A stretch of DNA of 64,000 nucleotides from an uncultured Prevotella sp. Its GTDB lineage: Bacteria; Bacteroidota; Bacteroidia; Bacteroidales; Bacteroidaceae. This document shows positions 48,419 through 56,122 of the stretch, in pieces. The stretch spans positions 1 through 64,000 of the forward strand of contig NZ_CALMHT010000074.1 in NCBI RefSeq assembly GCF_937863835.1, written 5' to 3'. Positions within the stretch are counted from its first letter, which is position 1; each line of letters begins with the position of its first letter. Made by a program: the position numbers and the translations under genes. The notes below the pieces were generated by a model. The model did not search any database and had not been told where the DNA came from. It saw nothing but the letters and a program-made list of their open reading frames with translations.

Positions 48419-49702
48419 TTAAATTTTGTCTAAAGCCTGCTTGATATCGTCCAATATGTCATCTACATCTTCTATACCGACCGACAGGCGGATCAGGTCT
48501 GGTGCGATGCCGGCAGCTTTCAGTTGTTCTTCTGTCAACTGGCGATGTGTATGACTTGCAGGATGCAGTACGCATGTACGTGCATCGGCGACGTGAGTGA
48601 CGATAGCAATCATCTCCAGCGAATCCATGAATTTGATAGCCGTGTTGCGGTCACCTTTCAGGCCGAAAGCCATCACGCCGCAAGAGCCGCCGGGTAGATA
48701 CTTCTGTCCCAGTTGATAGCACTTGTCGTCTTTCAGTCCACAGTAATGAACCCAAGCCACGCGAGGGTCGTCATGCAGGAACTCAGCAACCTTCTGAGCA
48801 TTCTTGCAATGCTGTGGAACACGCAGATGCAGCGTCTCGAGTCCCAGATTCAGTAAGAAAGCATTATGAGGGCTAGGTATAGAGCCAAGGTCGCGCATCA
48901 ATTGAGCCACCAGTTTGGTCATATATCCCATTTTGCCGAATGCCTTCGTATAAGTCAGTCCGTGATAAGATTCGTCCGGGGTACAAAGTCCTGGGAACTT
49001 TTCAGCATGAGCATCCCAGTCGAAGTTGCCGCTGTCTACAACCACACCACCTACCGACGTAGCATGACCGTCCATATACTTTGTAGTAGAGTGGGTCACG
49101 ATATCAGCTCCCCATTCGAAAGGACGACAGTTGATAGGCGTAGCGAAAGTATTGTCTACAATCAGAGGCACACCATTCTTGTGAGCGATGCGTGCGAATT
49201 TCTCTATATCCAGGACATTACATCCAGGGTTTGAAATCGTCTCGCCGAACAGCACTTTCGTATTCGGTCGGAAAGCCTTCTGTATTTCCTCTTCGCTGCT
49301 TTCAGGATTGACGAATGTACATTCGATACCCAGTTTTTTCAGTGTGACACCGAAAAGATTGAAAGTACCTCCGTAAATCTCATTTGAAGTAACGATATGG
49401 TCGCCCGCCTCGCAAATATTGAATACCGCATAGAAGTTGGCAGCCTGTCCCGACGATGTAAGCATAGCTCCCACGCCACCTTCCAGCGCAGCAATCTTCT
49501 TTGCCACAGCATCATTTGTAGGGTTTTGTAATCTCGTATAAAAATAGCCTTCCTTTTTGAGGTCGAACAGCATAGCCATTTCTTCGCTGTTGTCATATTT
49601 GAATGTTGTACTCTGTACGATGGGCAGCACTCTTGATTCGCCATTCTTAGGTTCCCATCCAGCCTGTACACAAAGTGTAGACCTCTTTAAATTTTTCTTC
49701 AT
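48419..49702 (-). CDS. metY: O-acetylhomoserine sulfhydrylase (PLP-dependent)
   Basis: This enzyme makes homocysteine from O-acetylhomoserine and sulfide for methionine synthesis. The 427-residue protein belongs to the Cys/Met metabolism PLP family: YTRLQNPTND (about residues 56-64), the PLP phosphate region SSGQAAN, DNTFATP, and the Schiff-base Lys K208 in THSTTKY. The long form (about 430 residues) with the insert CTPDESYHGL matches MetY rather than MetB or MetC. The leader is short and shows no SAM riboswitch. Confidence 0.92.
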   Translation of the reverse strand: MKKNLKRSTLCVQAGWEPKNGESRVLPIVQSTTFKYDNSEEMAMLFDLKKEGYFYTRLQNPTNDAVAKKIAALEGGVGAMLTSSGQAANFYAVFNICEAGDHIVTSNEIYGGTFNLFGVTLKKLGIECTFVNPESSEEEIQKAFRPNTKVLFGETISNPGCNVLDIEKFARIAHKNGVPLIVDNTFATPINCRPFEWGADIVTHSTTKYMDGHATSVGGVVVDSGNFDWDAHAEKFPGLCTPDESYHGLTYTKAFGKMGYMTKLVAQLMRDLGSIPSPHNAFLLNLGLETLHLRVPQHCKNAQKVAEFLHDDPRVAWVHYCGLKDDKCYQLGQKYLPGGSCGVMAFGLKGDRNTAIKFMDSLEMIAIVTHVADARTCVLHPASHTHRQLTEEQLKAAGIAPDLIRLSVGIEDVDDILDDIKQALDKI

Positions 49703-49750
49703 CTTGATATATATTGTTTGTAATTTGTTGACTTCTTAGATTTTACCGAT

Positions 49751-49782
49751 GCAAAATAAGTAAAAAAAATCGAGAAATCAAA
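49751..49782 (-). promoter_or_regulatory. Promoter of metY
   Basis: On the minus strand, TTTG (49782-49779), 19 bp, then TTATTTTGC (49759-49751), one mismatch from TAnnTTTG. It lies about 49 bp before the start. Confidence 0.5.
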
Positions 49783-49834
49783 CTGATACCGTCATAAATC
49801 CTATTTTTTACTTCTATTAATCAGAATTTTACAT

Positions 49835-49843
49835 TAACTTTGC
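49835..49843 (+). promoter_or_regulatory. -7 element of the receiver/ATP-grasp fusion gene
   Basis: TAACTTTGC, 21 bp before the ATG. No clear -33 element is seen. Confidence 0.6.
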
Positions 49844-49864
49844 AATTTAAGCAACTGATAATAG

Positions 49865-52822
49865 ATGAAAAATATAATACCCCAGGAGTGGAACAGCTTT
49901 TACCTGAAAGATGTATCGTTTGTCAATCTGATGACCCGGCGTATCTTCAATGTTCTGATTGTAGCAAATCCTTATGATGCATTCATGCTTGAAGACGACG
50001 GTCGAGTAGACGAAAAGATTTTCAATGAATATACCGAACTTGGTTTGCGTTATCCGCCTACTTTCACACAGGTAAGTACCATCGATGAAGCCTCGCGTGT
50101 GCTCAATTCCACCAGCATCGACCTTGTGATCTGTATGCCGGGTAACGCCGATAACGATGCGTTTACCGTGGCTCGGGCTATCAAGGCCAGTTTCGCACAC
50201 ATTCCTTGTGTCGTACTCACCCCTTTCTCGCATGGTATTACCCGACGGATGGAGAATGAAGACCTGTCAATATTCGAATACGTGTTCTGCTGGTTGGGTA
50301 ACACCAATCTTATCCTGTCTATCATCAAGTTGATAGAGGACAAAATGAACATCGAGCACGACATCCGCGAAGCCGGTGTACAGATGATATTGCTGGTGGA
50401 AGATAATATCCGTTTCTATTCATCGATACTGCCCAATCTGTACAATTACATATTAGCCCAGAGTCAGCGTTTCGCTACCGAGGCCCTGAATCCGCACATA
50501 GCCGCCCTCCGTATGCGTGGCCGTCCAAAGGTCGTCCTTGCCCGTAATTACGAAGAGGCTCTCCGTCTCTTTAATAAATACAAAGACAACACGCTCGGCG
50601 TAATCTCCGATTGCCGGTTCCCGGTCAACGGAGAGAAAAATCCTGATGCAGGTTTTAAACTCCTGGATGAAATTCGCAGCAGGGATGAGTATATCCCGTT
50701 GATTATGCAGAGTTCCGAAACAGGAAACAGAGCAAAAGCGGAAGAAAAAGGTTATAAGTTTATCGATAAGAATTCGAAGAAGATGAACATAGACCTCCGC
50801 AACCTTCTTTCCGAGCACATGGGGTTCGGCGACTTCATATTCCGCGACCCCAATACCCACGAAGAGATCATGCGCGTACATAATCTGAAAGAGCTGCAAG
50901 ACAATATATTCAATATTCCCAACGATTCGATGCTCTACCACGTGTCCCGCAATCACATGAGCCGTTGGCTTTGCGCCCGTGCCATCTTCCCCGTGTCGGC
51001 ATTCCTGAAGAATGTCACGTGGCATAAGTTGCAGGATGTGAATGCCCACCGTCAGATTATCTTCGATGCCATCGTACAATACCGTCACATGAAGAATCTC
51101 GGAGTGGTGGCAGTATTCCGCCGCGACCAGTTCGACAGTTATTCCCATTTCGCCCGTATCGGCGACGGTTCATTGGGAGGAAAGGGTAGAGGACTAGCCT
51201 TCCTCGACAATATCATCAAGCGTCATCCCGATTTCAACAAGTTTGAGAATGCCACCGTATCCATACCGAAGACCGTCGTACTCTGTACCGACATCTTTGA
51301 TGAGTTTATGGACAACAACAATCTTTATCAGATCGCTCTCAGCGATGCCGGCGATGACGAGATTCTCCAGCACTTCCTCCGCGCCCAGTTGCCCGACCGC
51401 TTCATAGCCGACTTCTTCACCTTTTTCGAAGCCACGAAGAGTCCTATAGCCATCCGTTCCAGCAGTCTGCTCGAAGATTCCCACTATCAGCCTTTCGCCG
51501 GAATCTATTCCACCTATATGATACCGTATCTCGAAGACAAGTACGAGATGCTCCGTATGCTTTCCAGTGCCATCAAGAGTGTATATGCATCAGTCTATTA
51601 CCGAGACTCGAAAGCATATATGACAGCTACGAGTAATGTGATAGATCAAGAGAAAATGGCTGTCATCCTGCAAGAGGTGGTGGGCAAGCAATATGGCGAC
51701 CGTTACTATCCCAATATGAGTGGTGTGCTCCGTTCCATCAATTATTACCCCATAGGCGACGAAACGGCCGAAGAGGGGATCGCCAGTCTGGCCCTTGGCC
51801 TCGGCAAGTATATCGTAGACGGCGGACAGACCCTTCGCGTCAGTCCGTATCATCCAACCCAGGTACTGCAGACCAGTGAGATGGAGACAGCCCTCAGAGA
51901 GACACAAACCCAGTTTTATGCCCTCGACATGAAAAATATCGGTGACGATTTCAAGGTCGACGATGGTTTTAACATCGCTAAATGCCGGGTCAAAGAAGCC
52001 GATGCCGACGGTTCTCTCAACTATATAGCCAGCACTTTCGATCCCCGCGACCAGATTATCCGCGACGGACTCTACGATGGTGGTCGTAAGATCATATCAT
52101 TCTGTGGCGTATTGCAACAAGACGTCTTCCCCTTGCCCGAAATCTTACAGATGTCGATGAATTACGGTTCGTCGAGTATGCGCCGTCCCGTAGAGATAGA
52201 GTTCGCCTGTAATATCAATGCTGACAGGACGGGAGATTTCTATCTGCTTCAGATACGTCCTATCGTAGACAGCAAACAGGTGCTTGACGAAGACCTCGCA
52301 TCCATACCGGATGAGTCGTGCCTGCTCCGTTCGCACAATTCATTAGGTCATGGTATCAGCGAAGATGTCGTGGATGTGGTATATGTCAAGACCGACGAGA
52401 ATTTCACTGCAACGAACAATCCCTATATCGCCGATGATATAGAACGTATCAACCGCAAGTTTCTTGCCGATGGCAAAAACTACGTGCTGGTAGGTCCCGG
52501 TCGTTGGGGGTCCAGTGACTACTGGTTGGGCATACCTGTCAAGTGGCCCCATATCAGTGCCGCCCGTGTCATTGTCGAGGTAGGGTTGGAGAATTATCAT
52601 GTGGACCCGAGCCAAGGCACCCATTTCTTCCAGAATCTCACCAGTTTCGGAGTAGGCTACTTCACGGTCAATACCTATACAGGAGATGGCGTATTCCAGA
52701 AATCACTGCTTGATGCCATGCCGGCGATAGAAGAGACCAAATATGTGCGCCACGTACGTTTTGATAAGCCCCTGAAAATCATGATGGACGGAATGAAACA
52801 GGAAGGTGTGGTACTAATATAG
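49865..52822 (+). CDS. Double receiver-domain protein fused to a PEP/pyruvate-binding (PPDK N-terminal) domain
   Basis: A 985-residue cytoplasmic protein. Residues about 28-155 look like a degenerate response-regulator receiver: the strand VLIVANPYD lacks the acidic pair, and Cys90 falls at the phosphoacceptor position. Residues about 173-315 are a second receiver with the full set: E179/D180, D249 (VISDCRFP), S283/S284 and K302. From about residue 435 there is a PPDK/PEP-synthase N-terminal ATP-grasp domain: GSLGGKGRGLAFLD, PIAIRSSSLLEDSHYQPFAG (about 525-545) and a Glu/Gln/Arg end EIEFACN...FYLLQIRPI (about 780-798). The phosphohistidine swivel and the PEP-binding TIM barrel are missing; residues 800-985 (VLVGPGRWGSSDYWLG...) match nothing I recognise. 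It may transfer or sense phosphate under phosphorylation control; no function is established. Confidence 0.8.
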   Translation: MKNIIPQEWNSFYLKDVSFVNLMTRRIFNVLIVANPYDAFMLEDDGRVDEKIFNEYTELGLRYPPTFTQVSTIDEASRVLNSTSIDLVICMPGNADNDAFTVARAIKASFAHIPCVVLTPFSHGITRRMENEDLSIFEYVFCWLGNTNLILSIIKLIEDKMNIEHDIREAGVQMILLVEDNIRFYSSILPNLYNYILAQSQRFATEALNPHIAALRMRGRPKVVLARNYEEALRLFNKYKDNTLGVISDCRFPVNGEKNPDAGFKLLDEIRSRDEYIPLIMQSSETGNRAKAEEKGYKFIDKNSKKMNIDLRNLLSEHMGFGDFIFRDPNTHEEIMRVHNLKELQDNIFNIPNDSMLYHVSRNHMSRWLCARAIFPVSAFLKNVTWHKLQDVNAHRQIIFDAIVQYRHMKNLGVVAVFRRDQFDSYSHFARIGDGSLGGKGRGLAFLDNIIKRHPDFNKFENATVSIPKTVVLCTDIFDEFMDNNNLYQIALSDAGDDEILQHFLRAQLPDRFIADFFTFFEATKSPIAIRSSSLLEDSHYQPFAGIYSTYMIPYLEDKYEMLRMLSSAIKSVYASVYYRDSKAYMTATSNVIDQEKMAVILQEVVGKQYGDRYYPNMSGVLRSINYYPIGDETAEEGIASLALGLGKYIVDGGQTLRVSPYHPTQVLQTSEMETALRETQTQFYALDMKNIGDDFKVDDGFNIAKCRVKEADADGSLNYIASTFDPRDQIIRDGLYDGGRKIISFCGVLQQDVFPLPEILQMSMNYGSSSMRRPVEIEFACNINADRTGDFYLLQIRPIVDSKQVLDEDLASIPDESCLLRSHNSLGHGISEDVVDVVYVKTDENFTATNNPYIADDIERINRKFLADGKNYVLVGPGRWGSSDYWLGIPVKWPHISAARVIVEVGLENYHVDPSQGTHFFQNLTSFGVGYFTVNTYTGDGVFQKSLLDAMPAIEETKYVRHVRFDKPLKIMMDGMKQEGVVLI

Positions 52823-52866
52823 ACTAGGTTTATACCGTTTCTTCTCACTGCAAACGCATAGATTGC

Positions 52867-52924
52867 TGATAAAAGTGTGATTTTTTACATTTTTATCGTG
52901 ATAAAAGTGTGTAATTCTACATTT
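52867..52924. repeat. Two 26-bp direct repeats with an internal dyad, upstream of the winged-helix regulator gene
   Basis: Copies at 52867-52892 and 52899-52924 share TGATAAAAGTGTG at the left and TACATTT at the right, with a 32-bp period (three helical turns). Where they meet, ACATTTTTATC (52887-52897) and GATAAAAGTGT (52900-52910) form an inverted repeat with one mismatch. They lie just upstream of a -7 element (52930-52938), so they are probably an operator. Confidence 0.6.
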
Positions 52925-52929
52925 ATTGA

Positions 52930-52938
52930 TATTTTTGC
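52930..52938 (+). promoter_or_regulatory. -7 element before the winged-helix regulator gene
   Basis: TATTTTTGC fits TAnnTTTG. The -33 position falls inside the second direct repeat. The leader to the ATG at 53091 is about 145 nt and has no clear structure. Confidence 0.5.
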
Positions 52939-53090
52939 AGAAAAATAGAAACAAAGTATATTGTCATGCAGGGACTTACCTACAGAGTATCCTTAAGACC
53001 ATATCATCAGGAAGAATGGATGACCAATGTGCCTTTATATTCAATAGGCTGTCTCTGATGTTTTGACAATCCCCTGAAAATTGTAATTGT

Positions 53091-53825
53091 ATGAAACCAT
53101 ATCATTCATTAGTATTATTTCTGATATTTCTGGGCTGTGCAGCAGTTTCCTGTCTGCATAGTTATTGTAGCACCGAGCAGTGCATCGTTCAAGACATGAA
53201 CCAGGCTTTGGCTCAGACGCTGGCTGCTAAGCAGGAGGGATGGATTACCCCAGATACAATACAGGACTATCGCAGTCATCTGAAAATTGAGGCTTTGCGT
53301 GAAAGTTCCATTGTCTATTATGCGATGGATGATAAGAACACGGGATTGCGCAGTGACCGTATGCGATGGAAGGGGCATAGTAAGACGATGGAGTTCCAGA
53401 GTTTTGCCAACTGTTCTGTGGCTTCTGTCTTCGCTTTGTCAGATCAGCGGCTGCCTATCTCCTTCTCATTCCTTGCCACACTGTGGGCAATCTTGTCTTT
53501 GGGGTATTTTAAAAAACATCACGATGGAATGGTCGTTTTTGGCGAATTGATGTTGGATGAGGCTCACCAGTGCTTCTACAATCAGAAGCATCAACCTGTG
53601 AAACTTACACAGATGCAGCAGCAGTTGCTCTGTCTCTTTTTCTGTAAACAGAATCATCAGTTGACAAAACAGGAAATATGTGATGCCCTCTGGCCAAAGA
53701 AGCCAGATGCCCGTGATACCTTATATACACTGGTGAAACGCCTTAAACCCGTCATAGAGGCTAACGGAAATCTGAAAATCGTTTCAGTACGAGGAAAGGA
53801 TTATCAACTGCAACGGAATGACTGA
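53091..53825 (+). CDS. Membrane-anchored OmpR-type winged-helix regulator
   Basis: A 244-residue protein with an N-terminal hydrophobic segment (about residues 6-22), an extracytoplasmic stretch of about 95 residues, and a second membrane segment (about 120-140, LPISFSFLATLWAILSLGYF), followed by basic residues. The C-terminus (about 150-242) is a Trans_reg_C winged helix: FGELMLDEAHQCFYNQ, VKLTQMQQQLLCLFFC, LTKQEICDALWPKK, DTLYTLVKRLKPVIEA, VRGKDYQL. This puts the DNA-binding domain in the cytoplasm and a sensor outside, ToxR-like in logic but with a second span. The next gene starts 121 bp later with its own promoter. The likely role is control of that barrel protein; the signal is unknown. 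Confidence 0.78.
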   Translation: MKPYHSLVLFLIFLGCAAVSCLHSYCSTEQCIVQDMNQALAQTLAAKQEGWITPDTIQDYRSHLKIEALRESSIVYYAMDDKNTGLRSDRMRWKGHSKTMEFQSFANCSVASVFALSDQRLPISFSFLATLWAILSLGYFKKHHDGMVVFGELMLDEAHQCFYNQKHQPVKLTQMQQQLLCLFFCKQNHQLTKQEICDALWPKKPDARDTLYTLVKRLKPVIEANGNLKIVSVRGKDYQLQRND

Positions 53826-53863
53826 ATCCGTTTTCCTAGTCTCTGTTTTTCTCTGAATAGGAA

Positions 53864-53883
53864 ATGTCAGACAGATGTCAGAC
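53864..53883 (+). promoter_or_regulatory. 11-bp-period direct repeat abutting the barrel-protein promoter
   Basis: ATGTCAGAC occurs at 53864-53872 and again at 53875-53883. The period of 11 bp, one helical turn, is the arrangement bound by OmpR/PhoB-type winged-helix dimers. The repeat ends 6 bp before the -33 TTTG, where class II activators bind. The upstream gene encodes such a regulator, so it is the natural candidate. Confidence 0.55.
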
Positions 53884-53889
53884 TCTTTT

Positions 53890-53922
53890 TTTGTGATTCT
53901 TATTTGTTGATTTTACCTTTGC
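53890..53922 (+). promoter_or_regulatory. Promoter of the outer-membrane barrel gene
   Basis: TTTG (53890-53893), 20 bp, TACCTTTGC (53914-53922), with the ATG 24 bp downstream. Confidence 0.8.
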
Positions 53923-53946
53923 ACCGTTATTCAAACGAGTGTAAAG

Positions 53947-55986
53947 ATGAAACAAGTAACTTTAATATTATGGTTGACAATGGAGTGCCTCTCTCTGTCA
54001 GCCCAAAAAGAGAAAGAGGTAAAACTACAGGAAGTGACAGTGAATGCTGCCCGAGTCATTCAGAAGGCAGACGGGAAACTGATTATCCCGTCAGCCGCGC
54101 AGCAGCAGGCATCAATCAATGGTTACAGTCTTCTGGCCAAACTGACATTGCCATCCATCCGTGTGGATGAGGTGATGCACACAATCACGGCGTTAGGTAG
54201 TCAGGGAACCGTGCAGATTCGACTCAATGGGACTATCGTGTCCAAAAGTGATTTGTTGTCATTAGACCCTAAAACGATAAAGAACATCGAATTCATCGAC
54301 AATCCAGGCGTAAAATATGGCGAAGGTATCGCTTATGTAATCAATATCAGAACTTCACATTCACAGGATGGCTATATCGTAGGTGCTGATCTCACCCATG
54401 CAGTGACAGCCTGTCATGGCAATGATGAGGTATATGCCAGATGGAATCACAGTAAATCGGAGACAGGACTTACTTACAACCTCTCTTATACAGACTTCAA
54501 AGGCAATCAATATACCGAGGAAGCCGACTATCTGTTACAAGACGGTACGCATCATCAGATACTCAGGGATGACCTTCGTTCACGCAATCATTCCATCAGC
54601 CACAATCTGGAACTGAAATATAATCTGGCTGATTCCGCCTCTTATATCTTTCAGACTACGCTTTCCGCAGACCTGTCTCGCACTCCTGGTGATTATCATG
54701 ACAGCCGACTCATAGACGGGGCGCAGGAATCTCTGTCGTCCAAACGTGAACATAGTAAAGACTTCTCACCTGTACTGGACATTTATTTCTATCACCAATT
54801 GGGGCTTCATCAGTCACTCACAGCCAATGTAGTGGGCACATCCATCGCTACCAATCAGTACAGTTACAACAATGAAGGCGGTGATTATACTTATTGGGTG
54901 GACGGTCATACGTGGTCTATCCTGTCGGAAGCTATATATGAAAACAGGCTGAGCCCCTTCACGCTTTCTTTCGGTCTTCAGCACAAACTGAAATATACGT
55001 GCAATGAATACACAGGCGACGTCAGTTCACTGAATGAACTGCATAATCAGAGTCTCTATCTGTTCGGCGAAATGAAGGGAAAGTGGCGCAAGTTGGGCTA
55101 TGTGGCAGGCCTTGGTGTCAGCACCGAGCATTATCGGCAGGGCGACCATCATTTCAGCTTTTGGTTGTTCCGTCCCAAAGGTACACTGACGTATGAGATA
55201 CTTCCATCGCTGAATCTCTGTTACTCGTTGGAAATATCCCAACATATATCGCAGATAGCCATGATAAGCGATACCAAAATCCGTCAAAACTCGATGGAAT
55301 GGACAGTAGGTAATCCAGATATCACGCCCAACAAAGTGACGAGACATCAACTGAAACTCTCTTATACCATGCCGCGCTTCACTTCGGAATTATTTTCTGA
55401 GTACAGAACAGACCCACAATGTAATATGGCGAGTTATTCCCGTACAGCCGACAATCAATTCTATTATACGCAGAAGATACAGCAGGGTATCAAACTCTTA
55501 TATGTAGGGAATGACACCAATTGGGATATTATCCCCGATGTACTATCCTGTTCTCTGAGTGCCACCCTTGGCCGTTTTATCAATCAAGGGGATACCTATT
55601 CCCATTATCTTACCTCTTTTAATTATAGCGGCAGTATTCAGGCCACGTTAGGCAAATGGAGCTTTTATGCCTATGCTGACAATGGCTGGAAGTTTATGGA
55701 AGGTGAAACATGGAATCAACAGGGTGCTGCCACATATTTTACCTGTACTTACCATATAGGTAACTGCGCATTCTCTCTTTACTGGCAGCACCCTTTCCAA
55801 CATAATCCGAAGATGAACTATGCCGAACTCGTGAATGAGTATATTCAGAAGAAGACGACTCTTTATGGCAAAGACTTTGGTAATATGGTGTCTGTAAACT
55901 TTTCTTGGAAGTTTAATCAGGGCCGGAAATACCGCGATATCCATAAGGAACTTAGGAATGAAGACAGGCAGACAGGCATATTATAA
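53947..55986 (+). CDS. Outer-membrane beta-barrel protein, TonB-dependent receptor-like
   Basis: A 679-residue protein with a signal peptide (about residues 1-19, ending LSAQ). The mature protein begins with a plug-like domain: LQEVTVNAARVIQKADGKLII, then VQIRLNGTIV and IEFIDNPGVKYGEGIAYVINIRT (about 25-140). The rest is a barrel of alternating strands in the style of the OMP_b-brl_3 family of Bacteroidetes. There is no carboxypeptidase-regulatory domain, so it is shorter than SusC proteins. It may be a gated importer, but the substrate is unknown. It is preceded by the tethered regulator and followed 136 bp later by a thioredoxin-like protein gene. Confidence 0.8.
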   Translation: MKQVTLILWLTMECLSLSAQKEKEVKLQEVTVNAARVIQKADGKLIIPSAAQQQASINGYSLLAKLTLPSIRVDEVMHTITALGSQGTVQIRLNGTIVSKSDLLSLDPKTIKNIEFIDNPGVKYGEGIAYVINIRTSHSQDGYIVGADLTHAVTACHGNDEVYARWNHSKSETGLTYNLSYTDFKGNQYTEEADYLLQDGTHHQILRDDLRSRNHSISHNLELKYNLADSASYIFQTTLSADLSRTPGDYHDSRLIDGAQESLSSKREHSKDFSPVLDIYFYHQLGLHQSLTANVVGTSIATNQYSYNNEGGDYTYWVDGHTWSILSEAIYENRLSPFTLSFGLQHKLKYTCNEYTGDVSSLNELHNQSLYLFGEMKGKWRKLGYVAGLGVSTEHYRQGDHHFSFWLFRPKGTLTYEILPSLNLCYSLEISQHISQIAMISDTKIRQNSMEWTVGNPDITPNKVTRHQLKLSYTMPRFTSELFSEYRTDPQCNMASYSRTADNQFYYTQKIQQGIKLLYVGNDTNWDIIPDVLSCSLSATLGRFINQGDTYSHYLTSFNYSGSIQATLGKWSFYAYADNGWKFMEGETWNQQGAATYFTCTYHIGNCAFSLYWQHPFQHNPKMNYAELVNEYIQKKTTLYGKDFGNMVSVNFSWKFNQGRKYRDIHKELRNEDRQTGIL

Positions 55987-56082
55987 ATATTTCAGGGGCA
56001 AAAAAGACCGATGGCTTCTTGATATGATATAACAAGAAAAGTATATGTAACATCATTGGCAGCCAATATTGATAGTTTTATG

Positions 56083-56091
56083 TAACTTTGC
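56083..56091 (+). promoter_or_regulatory. -7 element of the thioredoxin-like gene
   Basis: TAACTTTGC, 31 bp before the ATG at 56123. A small perfect palindrome, TTGGCAGCCAA (56056-56066), lies just upstream. Confidence 0.65.
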
Positions 56092-56122
56092 GCGATCAAA
56101 ATACAAAAGAAAAACATTTAAT

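Noticed and set aside
49703..49864. SAM riboswitch before metY
   Set aside because: The leader from the predicted start site is only about 45 nt and shows no suitable fold.
56069..56122. Earlier TTG start of the thioredoxin-like gene
   Set aside because: It would place the -7 element TAACTTTGC inside the gene and bury the signal peptide.
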